Notes under the pieces: model-generated | What the model was told of the DNA's origin: nothing | Databases searched by the model: none | What the model saw: only the letters and a program-made list of their open reading frames with translations | In this document: positions 33,395 to 43,334 of the stretch, in pieces | Layout: each line of letters begins with the position of its first letter | Numbering within the stretch: position 1 is the first letter of the stretch | Program-made: the position numbers and the translations under genes | Assembly: GCA_003001795.1 (NCBI GenBank) | Contig: PVNI01000006.1 | Location: 1 to 64,000 of the forward strand | DNA length: 64,000 nt | From: Actinomadura viridilutea | Lineage (GTDB): Bacteria > Actinomycetota > Actinomycetes > Streptosporangiales > Streptosporangiaceae | Direction: 5' to 3'

Positions 33395-36300
33395 CTACTT
33401 CGCGTCGCCGAACAGCCGGGCCAGCAGGGCCTCCTGCTCGACCTGGTGCAGCTTGGCCGAGCCGACCGCCGGGGACGAGGCCGCCCGCCGCGACACCCGG
33501 TTGAGCGGCCGGCCGTCCAGCTGCGGCCCGAGCTTGAGCGCGATGAACGGCCAGGCGCCCATGTTCGCCGGCTCCTCCTGCAGCCAGATCAGCTCGGCGT
33601 CGGCCGGGTACTTGGCCAGCTCCGCCTTGATCTCGTCCAGCGGCAGCGGGTAGAGCCGCTCGACGCGGATCAGGGCGGTCTCGGTGTCGCCCGCGGCCTT
33701 CCGCGCCGCCGCCGCCTCGTAGTACACCTTGCCGGACGTCAGCACGACCCTGCGCACCCGCGACGGGTCGACGTCCGCGGACGTCTCGCCGATGACCGGC
33801 TCGAACGACCCGCCGGTGATCTTGTCGACCGGCGACATCGCCGCCTTGAGCCGCAGCAGCGACTTGGGCGTGAACACGATCAGCGGCTTCTGCCGCTGCG
33901 ACTTCACCTGCCAGCGCAGCAGGTGGAAGTAGTTCGCCGGGGTGCTCGGGTAGACCACGGTCATGTTGTCCTCGGCGCACAGCTGCAGGTAGCGCTCGAT
34001 GCGCGCCGAGGAGTGGTCCGGGCCCTGGCCCTCGTAGCCGTGCGGCAGCAGCAGCACCACGCCCGAGCGCTGGCCCCACTTCTGCTCACCGGACGAGATG
34101 TACTCGTCGACGACCGACTGGGCGCCGTTGGCGAAGTCGCCGAACTGGGCCTCCCAGCACACCAGCGCGTCCGGCCGGGTCATCGCGTACCCGTACTCGA
34201 AGCCCATCGCGGCGTACTCGCTGAGCAGCGAGTCGTGCACGTAGAACTTCGACACGCCCTGCCCGAACTGCTTGAGCGGGGTGTACTCCTCGCCGGTCTT
34301 GCGGTCCACCAGCACCGCGTGCCGCTGGCCGAACGTGCCGCGCCGCGAGTCCTGGCCGACCAGCCGCACCGGGTGCCCGTCGATGAGCAGCGACCCGAAC
34401 GCCAGCAGCTCCCCGGTGGCCCAGTCGATCGAGTTCTCCTCGACCATCTGCACCCGGCGCTGCAGGATCGGCTGCAGCCGCGGGTGCACGTTGAAGCCCT
34501 CCGGCAGCGTGACCTGCGACTGGATGATCCGCTTGACCGTCTCCTGCGAGATGGCCGTGTCGACGCCGGCGTGGTCGATCGGGATGCGCTCCTCGACGTC
34601 CGGCTTGACCACCGACCCCGGCTCCGGCGGCCGCTTGGCCGCCTCCCGGGTCTCGGTGAACGCCCGCTCCAGCCGCTCCTGGTAGTCGCGCAGCGCCGCC
34701 TCGGCCTCCTCGACCGTGATGTCGCCGCGGCCGATCAGCGCCTCGGTGTACAGCTTGCGCACCGACCGCTTGGCGTCGATCAGGTCGTACATCAGCGGCT
34801 GGGTGAACGAGGGGTTGTCGGACTCGTTGTGCCCGCGCCGCCGGTAGCAGACCATGTCGATGACGACGTCCTTCTTGAAGGTCTGCCGGTACTCGAAGGC
34901 CAGCCGCGCCACCCGCGCGCACGCCTCCGGGTCGTCCCCGTTGACGTGGAAGATCGGCGCCTGGATCATCCGGGCCACGTCGGTGGAGTAGACGGTGGAC
35001 CGCGAGTACTCCGGCGCGGTGGTGAACCCGACCTGGTTGTTGACCACCACGTGCACGGTGCCGCCGGTGCGGTAGCCGCGCAGCTGCGACAGGTTCAGCG
35101 TCTCGGCCACCACGCCCTGCCCGGCGAACGCGGCGTCCCCGTGGATGAGGATCGGCAGGACGGTGAAGCCCGCCTCGCCCACGTCCAGGATGTCCTGCTT
35201 GGCGCGGACGACCCCCTCCAGCACGGGGTCGACGCACTCCAGGTGGGACGGGTTGGCCACCAGCGAGGTGCGGATCTTCGAGCCGTCGGGGGCCACGAAG
35301 TCGCCCTCGGCGCCCAGGTGGTACTTCACGTCGCCCGAGCCCTGGGCGCTGCGCGGGTCCAGGTTGCCCTCGAACTCGCCGAAGATCTGCCCGTAGGACT
35401 TGCCGACGATGTTGGCCAGCACGTTCAGCCGGCCGCGGTGCGCCATGCCGATGACGACCTCGTCGAGGTGGGCCTGCGCGGCCGACGAGATCACCGCGTC
35501 CAGCAGCGGGATCAGCGACTCGCCGCCCTCCAGCGAGAACCGCTTCTGCCCGACGAACTTGGTCTGCAGGAACGTCTCGAACGCCTCGGCGCTGTTGAGG
35601 CGGCGCAGGATGTGCAGCTGCTCCTCGCGCGTCGGCTTCTCGTGGGGGACCTCGACGCGCTCCTGGATCCAGGCCCGCTCCTCGGGGTCCTGGATGTGCA
35701 TGTACTCGATGCCGACCGTGCGGCAGTACGCCATGCGCAGCACGCCCAGGATGTCGCGCAGCTTCATGGTCGGCTTGCCGCCGAACCCGCCGGTGGCGAA
35801 CTCGCGCTCCAGGTCCCACAGGGTGAGGCCGTGCTCGAGGATGTCCAGGTCGGGGTGGCGGCGCTGCTTGTACTCCAGTGGGTCGGTGTCGGCCATGAGG
35901 TGGCCGCGGACCCGGTAGGCGTGGATCAGCTCGTGGACGCGGGCGACCTTGGCCACGTCGTCCTCGTGGCTGGCCGAGATGTCCTGCACCCAGCGCACCG
36001 GCTCGTACGGGATGCGCAGCGCCTCGAAGATCTCGTCGTAGAAGCCGTCCTCGCCCAGCAGGAGCTGGTGGATGCGGCGCAGGAACTCGCCGGACTGCGC
36101 GCCCTGGATGATGCGGTGGTCGTAGGTCGACGTCAGCGTCATGACCTTGCTGATGCCGTTGCGCGCCAGGGTCTCGGCGGACGCCCCGGCGAACTCGGCC
36201 GGGTACTCCATGGCGCCCACGCCGATGATGCAGCCCTGGCCGGGCATCAGCCGCGGCACCGAGTGCACGGTGCCGATCGTGCCGGGGTTGGTCAGGCTGA

Positions 36301-37126
36301 TCGTCGTGCCCTGGAAGTCCTCCAGCGTCAGCTTGCCGCCGCGCGCCTTGCGGACGATCTCCTCGTAGGCGGCCCAGAACTGGCGGAAGTCCAGCGTCTC
36401 GGCCGCCTTGATGTTGGGCACGACCAGCTGCCGGGTGCCGTCGTCCTTCTGCAGGTCGATGGCCAGGCCCAGGTTGACGTGCGCCGGCTTGATCAGCGTC
36501 GGCTTGCCGTCGACCTCGGTGTAGCCGTAGTTCATCTCCGGCATCGCCTGCAGCGCCCGCACGACGGCGTAGCCGATGAGATGGGTGAACGAGACCTTGC
36601 CCCCGCGGCCCCGCTTCAGGTGGTTGTTGATGACGATCCGGTTGTCGATCAGCAGCTTGGCCGGGACCGCACGGACGCTGGTGGCCGTGGGCACCGCCAG
36701 GCTGGCGTCCATGTTCGCGGCGGTGCGGGCCGCCACGCCGCGCATCCGGATCTCTTCGGCGTCCGCCGGCACCGGGACGGCCGGGGCCTTCTTGGCTTCG
36801 GGCTTGGCTTCGGGCCTGGCCGCGGGCTTGGCCGCGGCCTTCGGCGCGGCCTCGACCTTGGGCGCGGACGGCTGCTGCTGTGTCGGCGGGGCGGCCGCGG
36901 TGCCGTTGGCGGCCGTCACGGCCGCTCCGTCGGTGGCCTGGGCGGCGTCGGCGGAGGCCGCGGACGGCCGGGTGTCCGGCCGGTAGTCCGCGAAGAAGCT
37001 CCACCACGCTTCGTCTACGGAGTTCGGGTCTTCGAGGTACTTCTGGTACAGCTCGTCGACCAGCCACTCATTGGCACCGAAATCTGTGTGCTTGGGGTCG
37101 GCACTTGTGTGCGACTCTGTCGACAC
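33395..37126 (-). CDS. kgd: Multifunctional 2-oxoglutarate dehydrogenase E1 / decarboxylase with E2 domain (Kgd)
   Basis: 1243 residues. N-terminal E1 docking helix ([18 protein letters not shown]), an Ala/Pro/Lys-rich linker (about 52-125), a succinyltransferase (E2 catalytic) domain (about 125-360) with the active-site His in TYDHRIIQG (337), then the thiamine-diphosphate E1 domain from about 400, with [10 protein letters not shown] and NNQVGFTT marking cofactor binding. This fused form without lipoyl domain is the actinobacterial type; it works with separate E2 and E3 proteins in the TCA cycle and is inhibited by the FHA protein GarA in mycobacteria. Confidence 0.96.
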   Translation of the reverse strand: MSTESHTSADPKHTDFGANEWLVDELYQKYLEDPNSVDEAWWSFFADYRPDTRPSAASADAAQATDGAAVTAANGTAAAPPTQQQPSAPKVEAAPKAAAKPAARPEAKPEAKKAPAVPVPADAEEIRMRGVAARTAANMDASLAVPTATSVRAVPAKLLIDNRIVINNHLKRGRGGKVSFTHLIGYAVVRALQAMPEMNYGYTEVDGKPTLIKPAHVNLGLAIDLQKDDGTRQLVVPNIKAAETLDFRQFWAAYEEIVRKARGGKLTLEDFQGTTISLTNPGTIGTVHSVPRLMPGQGCIIGVGAMEYPAEFAGASAETLARNGISKVMTLTSTYDHRIIQGAQSGEFLRRIHQLLLGEDGFYDEIFEALRIPYEPVRWVQDISASHEDDVAKVARVHELIHAYRVRGHLMADTDPLEYKQRRHPDLDILEHGLTLWDLEREFATGGFGGKPTMKLRDILGVLRMAYCRTVGIEYMHIQDPEERAWIQERVEVPHEKPTREEQLHILRRLNSAEAFETFLQTKFVGQKRFSLEGGESLIPLLDAVISSAAQAHLDEVVIGMAHRGRLNVLANIVGKSYGQIFGEFEGNLDPRSAQGSGDVKYHLGAEGDFVAPDGSKIRTSLVANPSHLECVDPVLEGVVRAKQDILDVGEAGFTVLPILIHGDAAFAGQGVVAETLNLSQLRGYRTGGTVHVVVNNQVGFTTAPEYSRSTVYSTDVARMIQAPIFHVNGDDPEACARVARLAFEYRQTFKKDVVIDMVCYRRRGHNESDNPSFTQPLMYDLIDAKRSVRKLYTEALIGRGDITVEEAEAALRDYQERLERAFTETREAAKRPPEPGSVVKPDVEERIPIDHAGVDTAISQETVKRIIQSQVTLPEGFNVHPRLQPILQRRVQMVEENSIDWATGELLAFGSLLIDGHPVRLVGQDSRRGTFGQRHAVLVDRKTGEEYTPLKQFGQGVSKFYVHDSLLSEYAAMGFEYGYAMTRPDALVCWEAQFGDFANGAQSVVDEYISSGEQKWGQRSGVVLLLPHGYEGQGPDHSSARIERYLQLCAEDNMTVVYPSTPANYFHLLRWQVKSQRQKPLIVFTPKSLLRLKAAMSPVDKITGGSFEPVIGETSADVDPSRVRRVVLTSGKVYYEAAAARKAAGDTETALIRVERLYPLPLDEIKAELAKYPADAELIWLQEEPANMGAWPFIALKLGPQLDGRPLNRVSRRAASSPAVGSAKLHQVEQEALLARLFGDAK

Positions 37127-37321
37127 GGCGGAGATCGCCCTCTTCCGCAGCTCGCAGGTGTGTTCTGAGACGACTTAAGGCTACTCGCACTCGTCCGCCG
37201 CGGACGCCGCGACGGCTGCGCCCCGCCCCGCGGGACCGCGTTACGGTAGATCTCGCCCAATCGGGCACGGCGGATTCGTCAACATCTTTGCAAACCCGCG
37301 ACGGCCCTGAACCGTCGCCGC

Positions 37322-37993
37322 TCAGTGGGTGTGCGGCGGGACGGTCGGGCCCTCGCTGGCCTGGACGAGCACGAAGCCCTGCCCCTGGAAGGCCAGCTGC
37401 ATGGCCTCCCCGCTGCCGCGGCCGATCAGCGCCCCCATCTTGAAGGTGCGGTTGACGCCGACCTGCAGGTGGCTGCTCCACGCCACCGCGGACTGGCCGT
37501 CGACGAACGTCGGCGCGCGGCCGCAGTCGAGCATGACCGGGGTGCCGTGCGTGGTGATCGCCACCCATCCCGTGCCGGTGAGGGTGGTGTTGAACAGCCC
37601 GCCCGCGGCGATGCCCGCGCCCTGCACGCGCTTGATGTCGGACTGCAGGTGCGCGTCGTAGGCCAGGATGTTGGAGCCGTTGACCGTCAGGCCCTCGTTC
37701 TCCAGGTAGAACAGGTGGATGTCGTCGGCGTCGTGGGCCAGGAACAGCAGGCCCTGCCCCTTGACCCGCATCGTGGGGACGCCCTCGCCGGTGAGCGCCT
37801 TCTTCATGAACTTGCCGATGCCCCCGGCGCCCTCGTACTCGAAGTCCATCTGCCCCTGGAAGGCGACCATGGAGCCCTGGCGGGCCAGCACATCGCCGTT
37901 GAGATGGACGCGGAGCATCTTGGGGTTCTGCAGGGCGAAATGGCCGGGAAGCTGCTGGCCCTGGTCCATGTTGCCGAAGAACGCGCTGCGCAT
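37322..37993 (-). CDS. AIM24 family protein
   Basis: 223 residues from ATG 37993. The beta-rich AIM24 domain is recognisable by LRVHLNGDVLARQGSMVAFQG, GLLFLAHDADDIHLFYLENEGLTVNG and GLFNTTLTGTGWVAITTHG, plus the closing AMQLAFQGQGFVLVQASE. Members are widespread and of unclear function; the fungal relative is a mitochondrial protein. No signal peptide. It sits between kgd and the glutathione-transferase-like gene, all on the minus strand but with separate gaps. Confidence 0.85.
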   Translation of the reverse strand: MRSAFFGNMDQGQQLPGHFALQNPKMLRVHLNGDVLARQGSMVAFQGQMDFEYEGAGGIGKFMKKALTGEGVPTMRVKGQGLLFLAHDADDIHLFYLENEGLTVNGSNILAYDAHLQSDIKRVQGAGIAAGGLFNTTLTGTGWVAITTHGTPVMLDCGRAPTFVDGQSAVAWSSHLQVGVNRTFKMGALIGRGSGEAMQLAFQGQGFVLVQASEGPTVPPHTH

Positions 37994-38191
37994 GGGCGCC
38001 CCTTTTCGTCGGTGTGCTCGTGTGATGCCTCGCGGGACGGGCGTCGCGCGGACCCCGTCCCGCAGGACGTATGACGCCCTCGCAGAGCCTGCGGGTTCCG
38101 GACGGAACACGGGGCGTCGGTGTGACGCGCGGCGCGGCGCCGCCGAGAACCGCGTCGTCGCGGGCGTCTCGGCCGCGGCTCCGCGGCGCGG

Positions 38192-39121
38192 TCAGCTCGC
38201 GGTGAGACGTGCGCGGTCGTGCGGCTCCGTCCAGTCGATGATCGGGCCCTTGGGCACCACGCCGGAGGGGTTCACGTTGCGCTGTGTCGCGTAGTAGTGC
38301 CGCTTGATGTGGTCGAAGTTCGTGGTCTCGCCGAAGGCGGGCAGCGAGTACAGGTCGCGGGCGTACCCCCACAGGTTCGGGTAGTCGGCCAGCCGCCGCA
38401 GGTTGCACTTGAAGTGCCCGTAGTAGACGAGGTCGAAGCGGGCCAGGGTGGGGTAGAGCCGCACGTCGGCCTCGGTGATCCGGTCGCCCATCAGGTAGCG
38501 CCGGGTCGCCAGGCGCTCCTCCAGGCGGTCGAGGGTGTCGAACAGCGCGTCCACGGCCTCGTCGTACGCCTCCTGCGAGGTGGCGAACCCGGCCTTGTAC
38601 ACGCCGTTGTTGACCGTCGTGTAGATCAGCTCGTTCAGCTCGTCGATCTCGGTGCGCAGCTCCTCGGGGTACAGGTCCGGGGCGCCGGGCGCGTGGTGGG
38701 CGGCGAACTCCAGCTCCATCGTCGTGGTGATGGCCGGGAAGTCGTTGGTGACCATCCGCTCCGTGCGGGTGTCCCACACGCACGGGACCGTGACGCGGCC
38801 GTCGTAGGACGGGTCGGTGGCCCGGTAGAGCTCGGCGAGGAAGGTCGCGCCGGTCACCGGGTCGGGCTCGGGGAAGCGCCAGCCGCGGTCGTCGCGGATC
38901 GGGTCGACCACGCCGAGGCCGATCACGTCCTCCAGGCCCAGCAGCCGCCGGACGATCAGGGTGCGCTGCGCCCAGGGGCAGGCGTAGGAGACGAACAGCC
39001 GGTAGCGGCCGGGCTCGGCGGGGTACCCGCTGGAGCCGTCCGCGGTGATCCGGTCGGTGAAGCGGTTGGCCTGCCGCACGAACCGGCCGCCCTTGATCTC
39101 CTTGGCGATGATTCCCGTCAT
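38192..39121 (-). CDS. Glutathionyl-hydroquinone-reductase-like transferase (ECM4/YqjG family)
   Basis: 309 residues from ATG 39121. The thioredoxin-fold N-terminal domain contains the catalytic Cys in SYACPWAQRT (about 49-58), the CPWA signature of the family. The helical C-terminal domain includes NNGVYKAGFATSQEAY and FDLVYYGHFKCN. The enzyme reduces S-conjugated hydroquinones. Most actinomycetes make mycothiol rather than glutathione, so the natural thiol may differ; that is inference. It is divergent from the SDR gene. Confidence 0.9.
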   Translation of the reverse strand: MTGIIAKEIKGGRFVRQANRFTDRITADGSSGYPAEPGRYRLFVSYACPWAQRTLIVRRLLGLEDVIGLGVVDPIRDDRGWRFPEPDPVTGATFLAELYRATDPSYDGRVTVPCVWDTRTERMVTNDFPAITTTMELEFAAHHAPGAPDLYPEELRTEIDELNELIYTTVNNGVYKAGFATSQEAYDEAVDALFDTLDRLEERLATRRYLMGDRITEADVRLYPTLARFDLVYYGHFKCNLRRLADYPNLWGYARDLYSLPAFGETTNFDHIKRHYYATQRNVNPSGVVPKGPIIDWTEPHDRARLTAS

Positions 39122-39328
39122 CCGGCACCCCTGGGGTTCCTCGCGTGATCGGCCGTCCCCACAAGCGTGCCGGGACGGCCGGGGGATCGCCACCCCGCGC
39201 GGAGGGTATCCATGCCGCAGTGCTCCGGCGCCCTGGTGAGAGGGGGCGCCGCCGTTTCGCCGCCGCCGGGCCGGGACGCGCACGGCCGGGGGCGCGGCCG
39301 AGCCGGATTCGGTCGGGTGGTACCACTG

Positions 39329-39349
39329 GGTAACCCCGGAGTGATTACC
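39329..39349. promoter_or_regulatory. Inverted repeat upstream of the SDR gene
   Basis: GGTAA (39329-39333) and TTACC (39345-39349) around an 11-base centre, between the divergent transferase and SDR genes, 48 bp before the SDR start. A weak operator candidate. Confidence 0.3.
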
Positions 39350-39396
39350 TGGGGGACACACCCGTCGACGTGTCGGTGCGATGTGAGGAGAGCGGG

Positions 39397-40299
39397 ATGT
39401 CGGAACTGCGCTACGACGGCAGGGTCGCGGTCGTCACCGGGGCGGGCCACGGCCTCGGCCGCCAGCACGCGCTGGAGCTGGCCGCGCGCGGCGCCAAGGT
39501 GGTGGTCAACGACCTGGGCGGGGACCGCTCCGGCGTCGGCGCCTCCGCCGGTCCGGCCCAGGAGGTCGTCGAGGAGATCCGCAAGAACGGCGGCGAGGCC
39601 GTGGCCAGCCCCGACAACGTGGCCACCCCCGAGGGGGCCGAGGCCATCGTGCGCGCGGCGCTCGAGGCGTTCGGCAGGGTCGACATCGTCATCAACAACG
39701 CGGGCATCCTCCGCGACCGGTCGTTCAAGAACATGACGGTCGAGGAGTTCGACGCGGTCATCGCGGTGCACCTGCGCGGCTCGTTCCTGGTCACCAAGGC
39801 GGCCTGGCCGCATCTGCGCGAGAACGGCTACGGGCGCATCGTCAACACCTCGTCGCCCGCGGGGCTGTTCGGCAACTTCGGGCAGGCCAACTACGCCTCC
39901 GCCAAGATGGGCCTGGTCGGGTTCACCCGGACGCTCGCCCACGAGGGGGCCAAGTACGGCATCAAGGCCAACGCGATCGCGCCCGTGGCGTGGACCCGGA
40001 TGACCGAGGACCTGTTCCCCGCCGACGCCGCCGAGAAGCTCGGCGTCGACAAGGTCACCCCGCTGGTGGCCTACCTGGCGCACGAGAGCGTGCCGGTCAG
40101 CGGCGAGGTCTACACGGTGGGCGGCGGCCGCGTGGCCCGGGTGTTCGTGGCCGAGGGCCCGGGCTGGAGCACCAAGGGCGACCTGACGGTGGAGGCGATC
40201 CGCGACAACTGGGACGCGATCAACGCCCAGGAGCCGTACACCGTGCCGAAGAACCCCGGCGAGCAGATGGGCCCGCTGATCCAGCACCTCGGGTCCTGA
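39397..40299 (+). CDS. Short-chain dehydrogenase (multifunctional-enzyme type-2-like)
   Basis: 300 residues from ATG 39397, with GAGGAG just upstream. NAD(P) binding TGAGHGLGRQHALELAARGAK-like start, then the VNDLGG motif, NNAGILRD and active-site YASAK (about 167-171) after NTSSPAG. The longer C-terminal extension and the sequence VVVNDLGGDRSG are typical of the 3-hydroxyacyl-CoA dehydrogenase module of peroxisomal multifunctional enzyme 2 and relatives acting on steroid or fatty acyl-CoA. A crotonase gene follows 12 bases downstream, which fits beta-oxidation. Confidence 0.92.
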   Translation: MSELRYDGRVAVVTGAGHGLGRQHALELAARGAKVVVNDLGGDRSGVGASAGPAQEVVEEIRKNGGEAVASPDNVATPEGAEAIVRAALEAFGRVDIVINNAGILRDRSFKNMTVEEFDAVIAVHLRGSFLVTKAAWPHLRENGYGRIVNTSSPAGLFGNFGQANYASAKMGLVGFTRTLAHEGAKYGIKANAIAPVAWTRMTEDLFPADAAEKLGVDKVTPLVAYLAHESVPVSGEVYTVGGGRVARVFVAEGPGWSTKGDLTVEAIRDNWDAINAQEPYTVPKNPGEQMGPLIQHLGS

Positions 40300-40311
40300 C
40301 CGCCGGCCGCG

Positions 40312-41157
40312 ATGGGCGATCTCAGGCTCGACCGGCGGGACGGGGTGCTGGTGATCACCCTGTCCCGCCCGGAGCGGCTCAACGCGATCACCGCCGCGGT
40401 GACCGAGGAGATGATCGACGTCCTCAACGAGCTGATGCGCGACGCCGAGACCCGGGTCGTGGTGCTCACCGGCGAGGGACGCGGCTTCTCGGCGGGCATG
40501 GACCTGCGCGGCGGCGGCGCCGACGACGGCACGGGCGACGGCGAGGGCGACGGCACGGGCGACGGCGGGGACGACCGGGGCGGCGAGGGCCGCGCGCAGC
40601 GGATCCACCGGGGCATCGCCCGCGGCGGCGAGGTGACGGCGCGGCTGCGGGAGATCCCGCAGCCGGTGATCGCGGCGCTGCACGGGCCGGTGGCGGGCAT
40701 GGCGGTGTCCTGGGCGCTGGCCTGCGACCTGCGGGTGGCCGACCCCACGACGACGTTCGTGGTGCCGTTCGTCGACCTCGGCCTGTCGGCGGGCGACTGC
40801 GGGCTGTCGTGGCTGCTGCCCCGGCTGGTCGGCCCGGCACGCGCCGCCGAGATCCTCTACCGGGCGCAGCGGCTGGACGCGCGTCGGGCGGCGGAGCTCG
40901 GCCTGGTCACCGAGATCGTCGAGGAGGGCGGGGACCTGGCGGGCGCGCTGGCGCTGGCGGACGAGCTGCTCGCCAAGTCGCCCTACGGGCTGCGCCGCAC
41001 CAAGGAGCTGCTCAACCTGTCGCTGGACGCGCCGGGGCTGCGCGCGCAGCTCGCGGCCGAGACCGGCGCCCAGACGCTGGCGTTCTTCACCGAGGACCTG
41101 GCCGAGGGCATGGCCGCGACCATGGAGAAGCGCCCGCCCAAGTTCAGGAACCGGTGA
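40312..41157 (+). CDS. Enoyl-CoA hydratase/isomerase family protein with Gly/Asp insert
   Basis: 281 residues. Crotonase fold: LSRPERLNAI, the oxyanion-hole segment GRGFSAGMDLRGGG, and IAALHGPVAGMAVSWALACDLRVA. Residues 73-95 are a low-complexity Gly/Asp insert. At the second catalytic position the sequence is LGLSAGDCGLSWLLPRLVG; the usual Glu is absent, so hydratase chemistry is uncertain and isomerase or other crotonase activity is possible. The preceding SDR gene ends 12 bases upstream, so the two are likely one beta-oxidation operon. Confidence 0.87.
   Translation: MGDLRLDRRDGVLVITLSRPERLNAITAAVTEEMIDVLNELMRDAETRVVVLTGEGRGFSAGMDLRGGGADDGTGDGEGDGTGDGGDDRGGEGRAQRIHRGIARGGEVTARLREIPQPVIAALHGPVAGMAVSWALACDLRVADPTTTFVVPFVDLGLSAGDCGLSWLLPRLVGPARAAEILYRAQRLDARRAAELGLVTEIVEEGGDLAGALALADELLAKSPYGLRRTKELLNLSLDAPGLRAQLAAETGAQTLAFFTEDLAEGMAATMEKRPPKFRNR
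40524..40593 (+). repeat. GGCGACGGC-type microsatellite inside the crotonase gene
   Basis: About 70 bp of GGCGACGGCACGGGCGACGG-like repeats encode a Gly/Asp/Thr/Glu stretch. Length is a multiple of three and keeps the frame. It may vary in copy number between strains. Confidence 0.6.
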
Positions 41158-41162
41158 CGCGG

Positions 41163-41202
41163 GTCAGGCGTGCCGCACCCGCCGAGGGACGGCACGCCTG
41201 AC
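41163..41202. terminator. Strong hairpin after the crotonase gene
   Basis: A 13-bp perfect stem GTCAGGCGTGCCG (41163-41175) with its complement (41190-41202) and a 14-base loop, 6 bases after the stop. The following ~250 bp up to 41453 contain no gene that I can support. Confidence 0.85.
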
Positions 41203-41453
41203 GCGCATCGTCCATGGGCGGCGACGGCCGCGACGGGGGCTCTGTGCGGATGGATACGGATGGGGCGGGGGCGGCCGTGCGCACGTCTCTTACGGCGGTC
41301 GTCACGCGGCGCCGACAGGCGGGCAGGGCGGTGCGGCGGCCTCGGCCGTCGTCGCGCGGCCGGGCGGCAGGGCACGGCGACACGGCGGGGCGGCGTGAGC
41401 CCCGCGGAGCCGAGATGCCGCGATGGCGCGCCCGCGCCGACGGGACCGTCCCG

Positions 41454-42311
41454 TCAGCGGCGCTCCAGAGCGGTCAGGGCCCGCTCCATGGCCTCGGTGT
41501 AGCGGAGCGCGGCCAGCTCCGCCAGGGCCGGGTGGGCGCCGATCGGGGCGGCGTACTCGGCCTGGGCGCGGGCCGCCGCGGCCGCGATGGCCTCCCGGTA
41601 CGGCTCTCCGTCGACGACGTACGGGGCGATGGCCAGCCGGTTGGCGCCCGCGTCGCGCAGCTGCCGGACCGCGGCGTCGATGCCGGCGGGATCGTCCAGC
41701 AGGGCGGTGAAGACCGGGGCGGCCAGCCGCGAGGCCAGCAGCACGCTGGTGACCTCGGCCTGCCGCAGCGCGGCCTGCTCGCCGGGGGTGACGACGAGGA
41801 AGCCGCTGGCGGCCGTCACCATGCTCATCATGCGGATGCGGTCGGCGCGGGCCAGCCCGGCCTCGGCCAGCCGTTCGTGCAGGGCCGCGGCGATCTGGGG
41901 GTGCGGGCCGAGCGGCTCGGCGAGCAGGACGGGCTCGGGCGCGGACGCCACCGCGTCGCGCAGCAGGGGGTCGATGCGGGGGTGCGGGCCGGTCATCAGC
42001 GGCACCACCACGGCGGCGGGCTCCTCGGGACGCTGCCGCCGCACGCCCGCCAGAACCGACCGCAGCGACGCCTCCTCGCCCTCGAGGTGGCCGACCAGAG
42101 CGGGTTGCCCGGTCTGCTCGGTCTCCACCAGCACGGCCAGTTCGGACGCGATCGCGCCGCCTCCGCCCGTGGCAGGCCCCGGGACGGCCAGGACGAGCGG
42201 GGGAGCGCCCGGGGGGAGCAAGAAGGATTCGGGGCCCCGGTGCCGGCCGCCGCGGGGTGTGCGGCGGCGTCTCGACGGAAGTGCCTCGGATGCCTGGGTT
42301 TCGGGACTCAC
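41454..42311 (-). CDS. CbiX/sirohydrochlorin chelatase-like protein without the N-terminal His motif
   Basis: 285 residues. Two CbiX-like repeats are recognisable: VVVPLMTGPHPRIDPLLRDAV with LLAEPLGPHPQIAAALHERLAEAG, and APVFTALLDDPAGIDAAVRQLRDAGANRLAIAPYVV. The usual opening GHGS, whose His binds metal, is replaced by LVLAVPGPATGGGG. The PHP motif in the second part is kept. It may therefore be a degenerate or regulatory member rather than a chelatase. Residues 1-35 are an Arg/Pro-rich extension. Confidence 0.75.
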   Translation of the reverse strand: MSPETQASEALPSRRRRTPRGGRHRGPESFLLPPGAPPLVLAVPGPATGGGGAIASELAVLVETEQTGQPALVGHLEGEEASLRSVLAGVRRQRPEEPAAVVVPLMTGPHPRIDPLLRDAVASAPEPVLLAEPLGPHPQIAAALHERLAEAGLARADRIRMMSMVTAASGFLVVTPGEQAALRQAEVTSVLLASRLAAPVFTALLDDPAGIDAAVRQLRDAGANRLAIAPYVVDGEPYREAIAAAAARAQAEYAAPIGAHPALAELAALRYTEAMERALTALERR

Positions 42312-42636
42312 GGCGGGAATCGTAACGCCGTTCGGCGTCGTCCGAGGACCGGTCCGCGCATCATCTCACAGGTTCGGCCCCGGTCGGACCGCGCCGCGGC
42401 GCCCCGCGCCGGCCGCCCCGACCTGCGCGACATCAGGTGTCAATACCGACAAATTTCGCAAATGCGACATCTTCCTCGGGGTCGCCGGTGGGTGACGACC
42501 ATCACCGCCCCATATGGCGGTTTCGTGGAAAAGCGGCAAAGCGGCTGGTAATGTCTGCGGCGCTTTCAGGGGCCGGGGACGCGTCCGAAAATCGGCCGAC
42601 GCGGACGCCGGGGGCCTGCCGACCGACGAGGGAAAG
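42312..42636. other. Intergenic region before the orphan roadblock gene
   Basis: 325 bp between divergent genes. It includes an AT-richer patch around 42440-42480 (ATACCGACAAATTTCGC) likely to hold promoters, and a CCGCCCCATATGGCGG-like partial palindrome near 42505-42520. I see no gene. Confidence 0.4.
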
Positions 42637-43035
42637 ATGACGCACAACACCGCGACCGGTGAGCTGAACTGGCTGGTCAACGACTTCGCCGAGCGCGTGC
42701 CGGCGGTCCGGCAGGCGGTGCTGCTGTCCCGGGACGGCCTGGCCGTCGCCGCCTCCCGCGAGCTGGCCCGCGAGGACGCCGAGCACCTGGCGGCGCTGGC
42801 CGCCGGCGTGCAGAGCCTGGCGCGGGGTGCCGGACGGCACTTCGGCGGCGGCAACGTCCGCCAGACCATCATCGAGATGGACAACGTCCTGCTGTTCGTG
42901 ACGGCCGCGGGCGACGGCTCCTGCCTGGCCGTGCTGGCCGACGCCGACGCCGACGCCGGGCTGATCGCCTACGAGATGGCCGTGCTGATCAAGCGGGTGG
43001 GCACGCACCTGCACGTCGATCCGAGGTTCGGCTGA
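42637..43035 (+). CDS. Roadblock/LC7 domain protein (orphan CvnB-like)
   Basis: 132 residues. The whole chain is one roadblock domain: ELNWLVNDFAERVPAVRQAVLLSRDGLAVA, LAALAAGVQSLARGAGRHF, VRQTIIEMDNVLLFVTAAGDGSCLAVLAD and IAYEMAVLIKRVGTHL. It closely resembles the CvnB protein encoded at 45997, so it is a paralogue. Such proteins act as partners of small Ras-like GTPases (CvnD). It stands ~300 bp ahead of the cvnA gene and is probably part of, or a duplication related to, that conservon. Confidence 0.9.
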   Translation: MTHNTATGELNWLVNDFAERVPAVRQAVLLSRDGLAVAASRELAREDAEHLAALAAGVQSLARGAGRHFGGGNVRQTIIEMDNVLLFVTAAGDGSCLAVLADADADAGLIAYEMAVLIKRVGTHLHVDPRFG

Positions 43036-43277
43036 GGAGGTGCCTGATGGCCGGCGGGCGGGCCGTCCCGCCGCTGCTGCGCGCGCGTCGGCCCGCCCGC
43101 CGGCGTGCCGCGACGCCGTACCGCTCGTCCATGGAGCCCGCGGTCGCACGCGCCCGTCCGGGCGCGGCGCGCGCTTTCCCCTGCTCGGGCGGCGGGCGCC
43201 GAAGATCGGCATCGCGGAGCCGCCGTAGTAGGCTCCGGCAGGCCCCCGCAAACGCTGCATTCGGGAGGTTCCCCCGC

Positions 43278-43334
43278 ATGTCGTCCCCCCGACTGCCCGC
43301 GACCATCCCCCCGCACAGGGTGCGCCAGCCGTGA
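43278..43334 (+). CDS. Possible 18-residue leader peptide overlapping cvnA
   Basis: ATG 43278 is preceded by GGGAGG at the right distance; the frame encodes 18 residues rich in Pro and Arg and ends in a TGA that overlaps the cvnA GTG by 4 bases. This layout is typical of translational coupling. An in-frame ATG at 43047, also with a GAGGAGG site, would give 95 arginine-rich residues. Neither has a recognisable family. Confidence 0.3.
   Translation: MSSPRLPATIPPHRVRQP

Noticed and set aside
33446..37168. Open frame of ~1240 codons on the plus strand opposite kgd
   Set aside because: Mirror frame of a real gene in GC-rich DNA; Arg/Val/Leu-rich with no family motifs, while the minus strand encodes a complete Kgd.
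43047..43334. 95-codon frame after the orphan roadblock gene as a full gene
   Set aside because: Good ribosome site but arginine-rich, low-complexity translation without family; only the 18-codon end is kept as a low-confidence leader.
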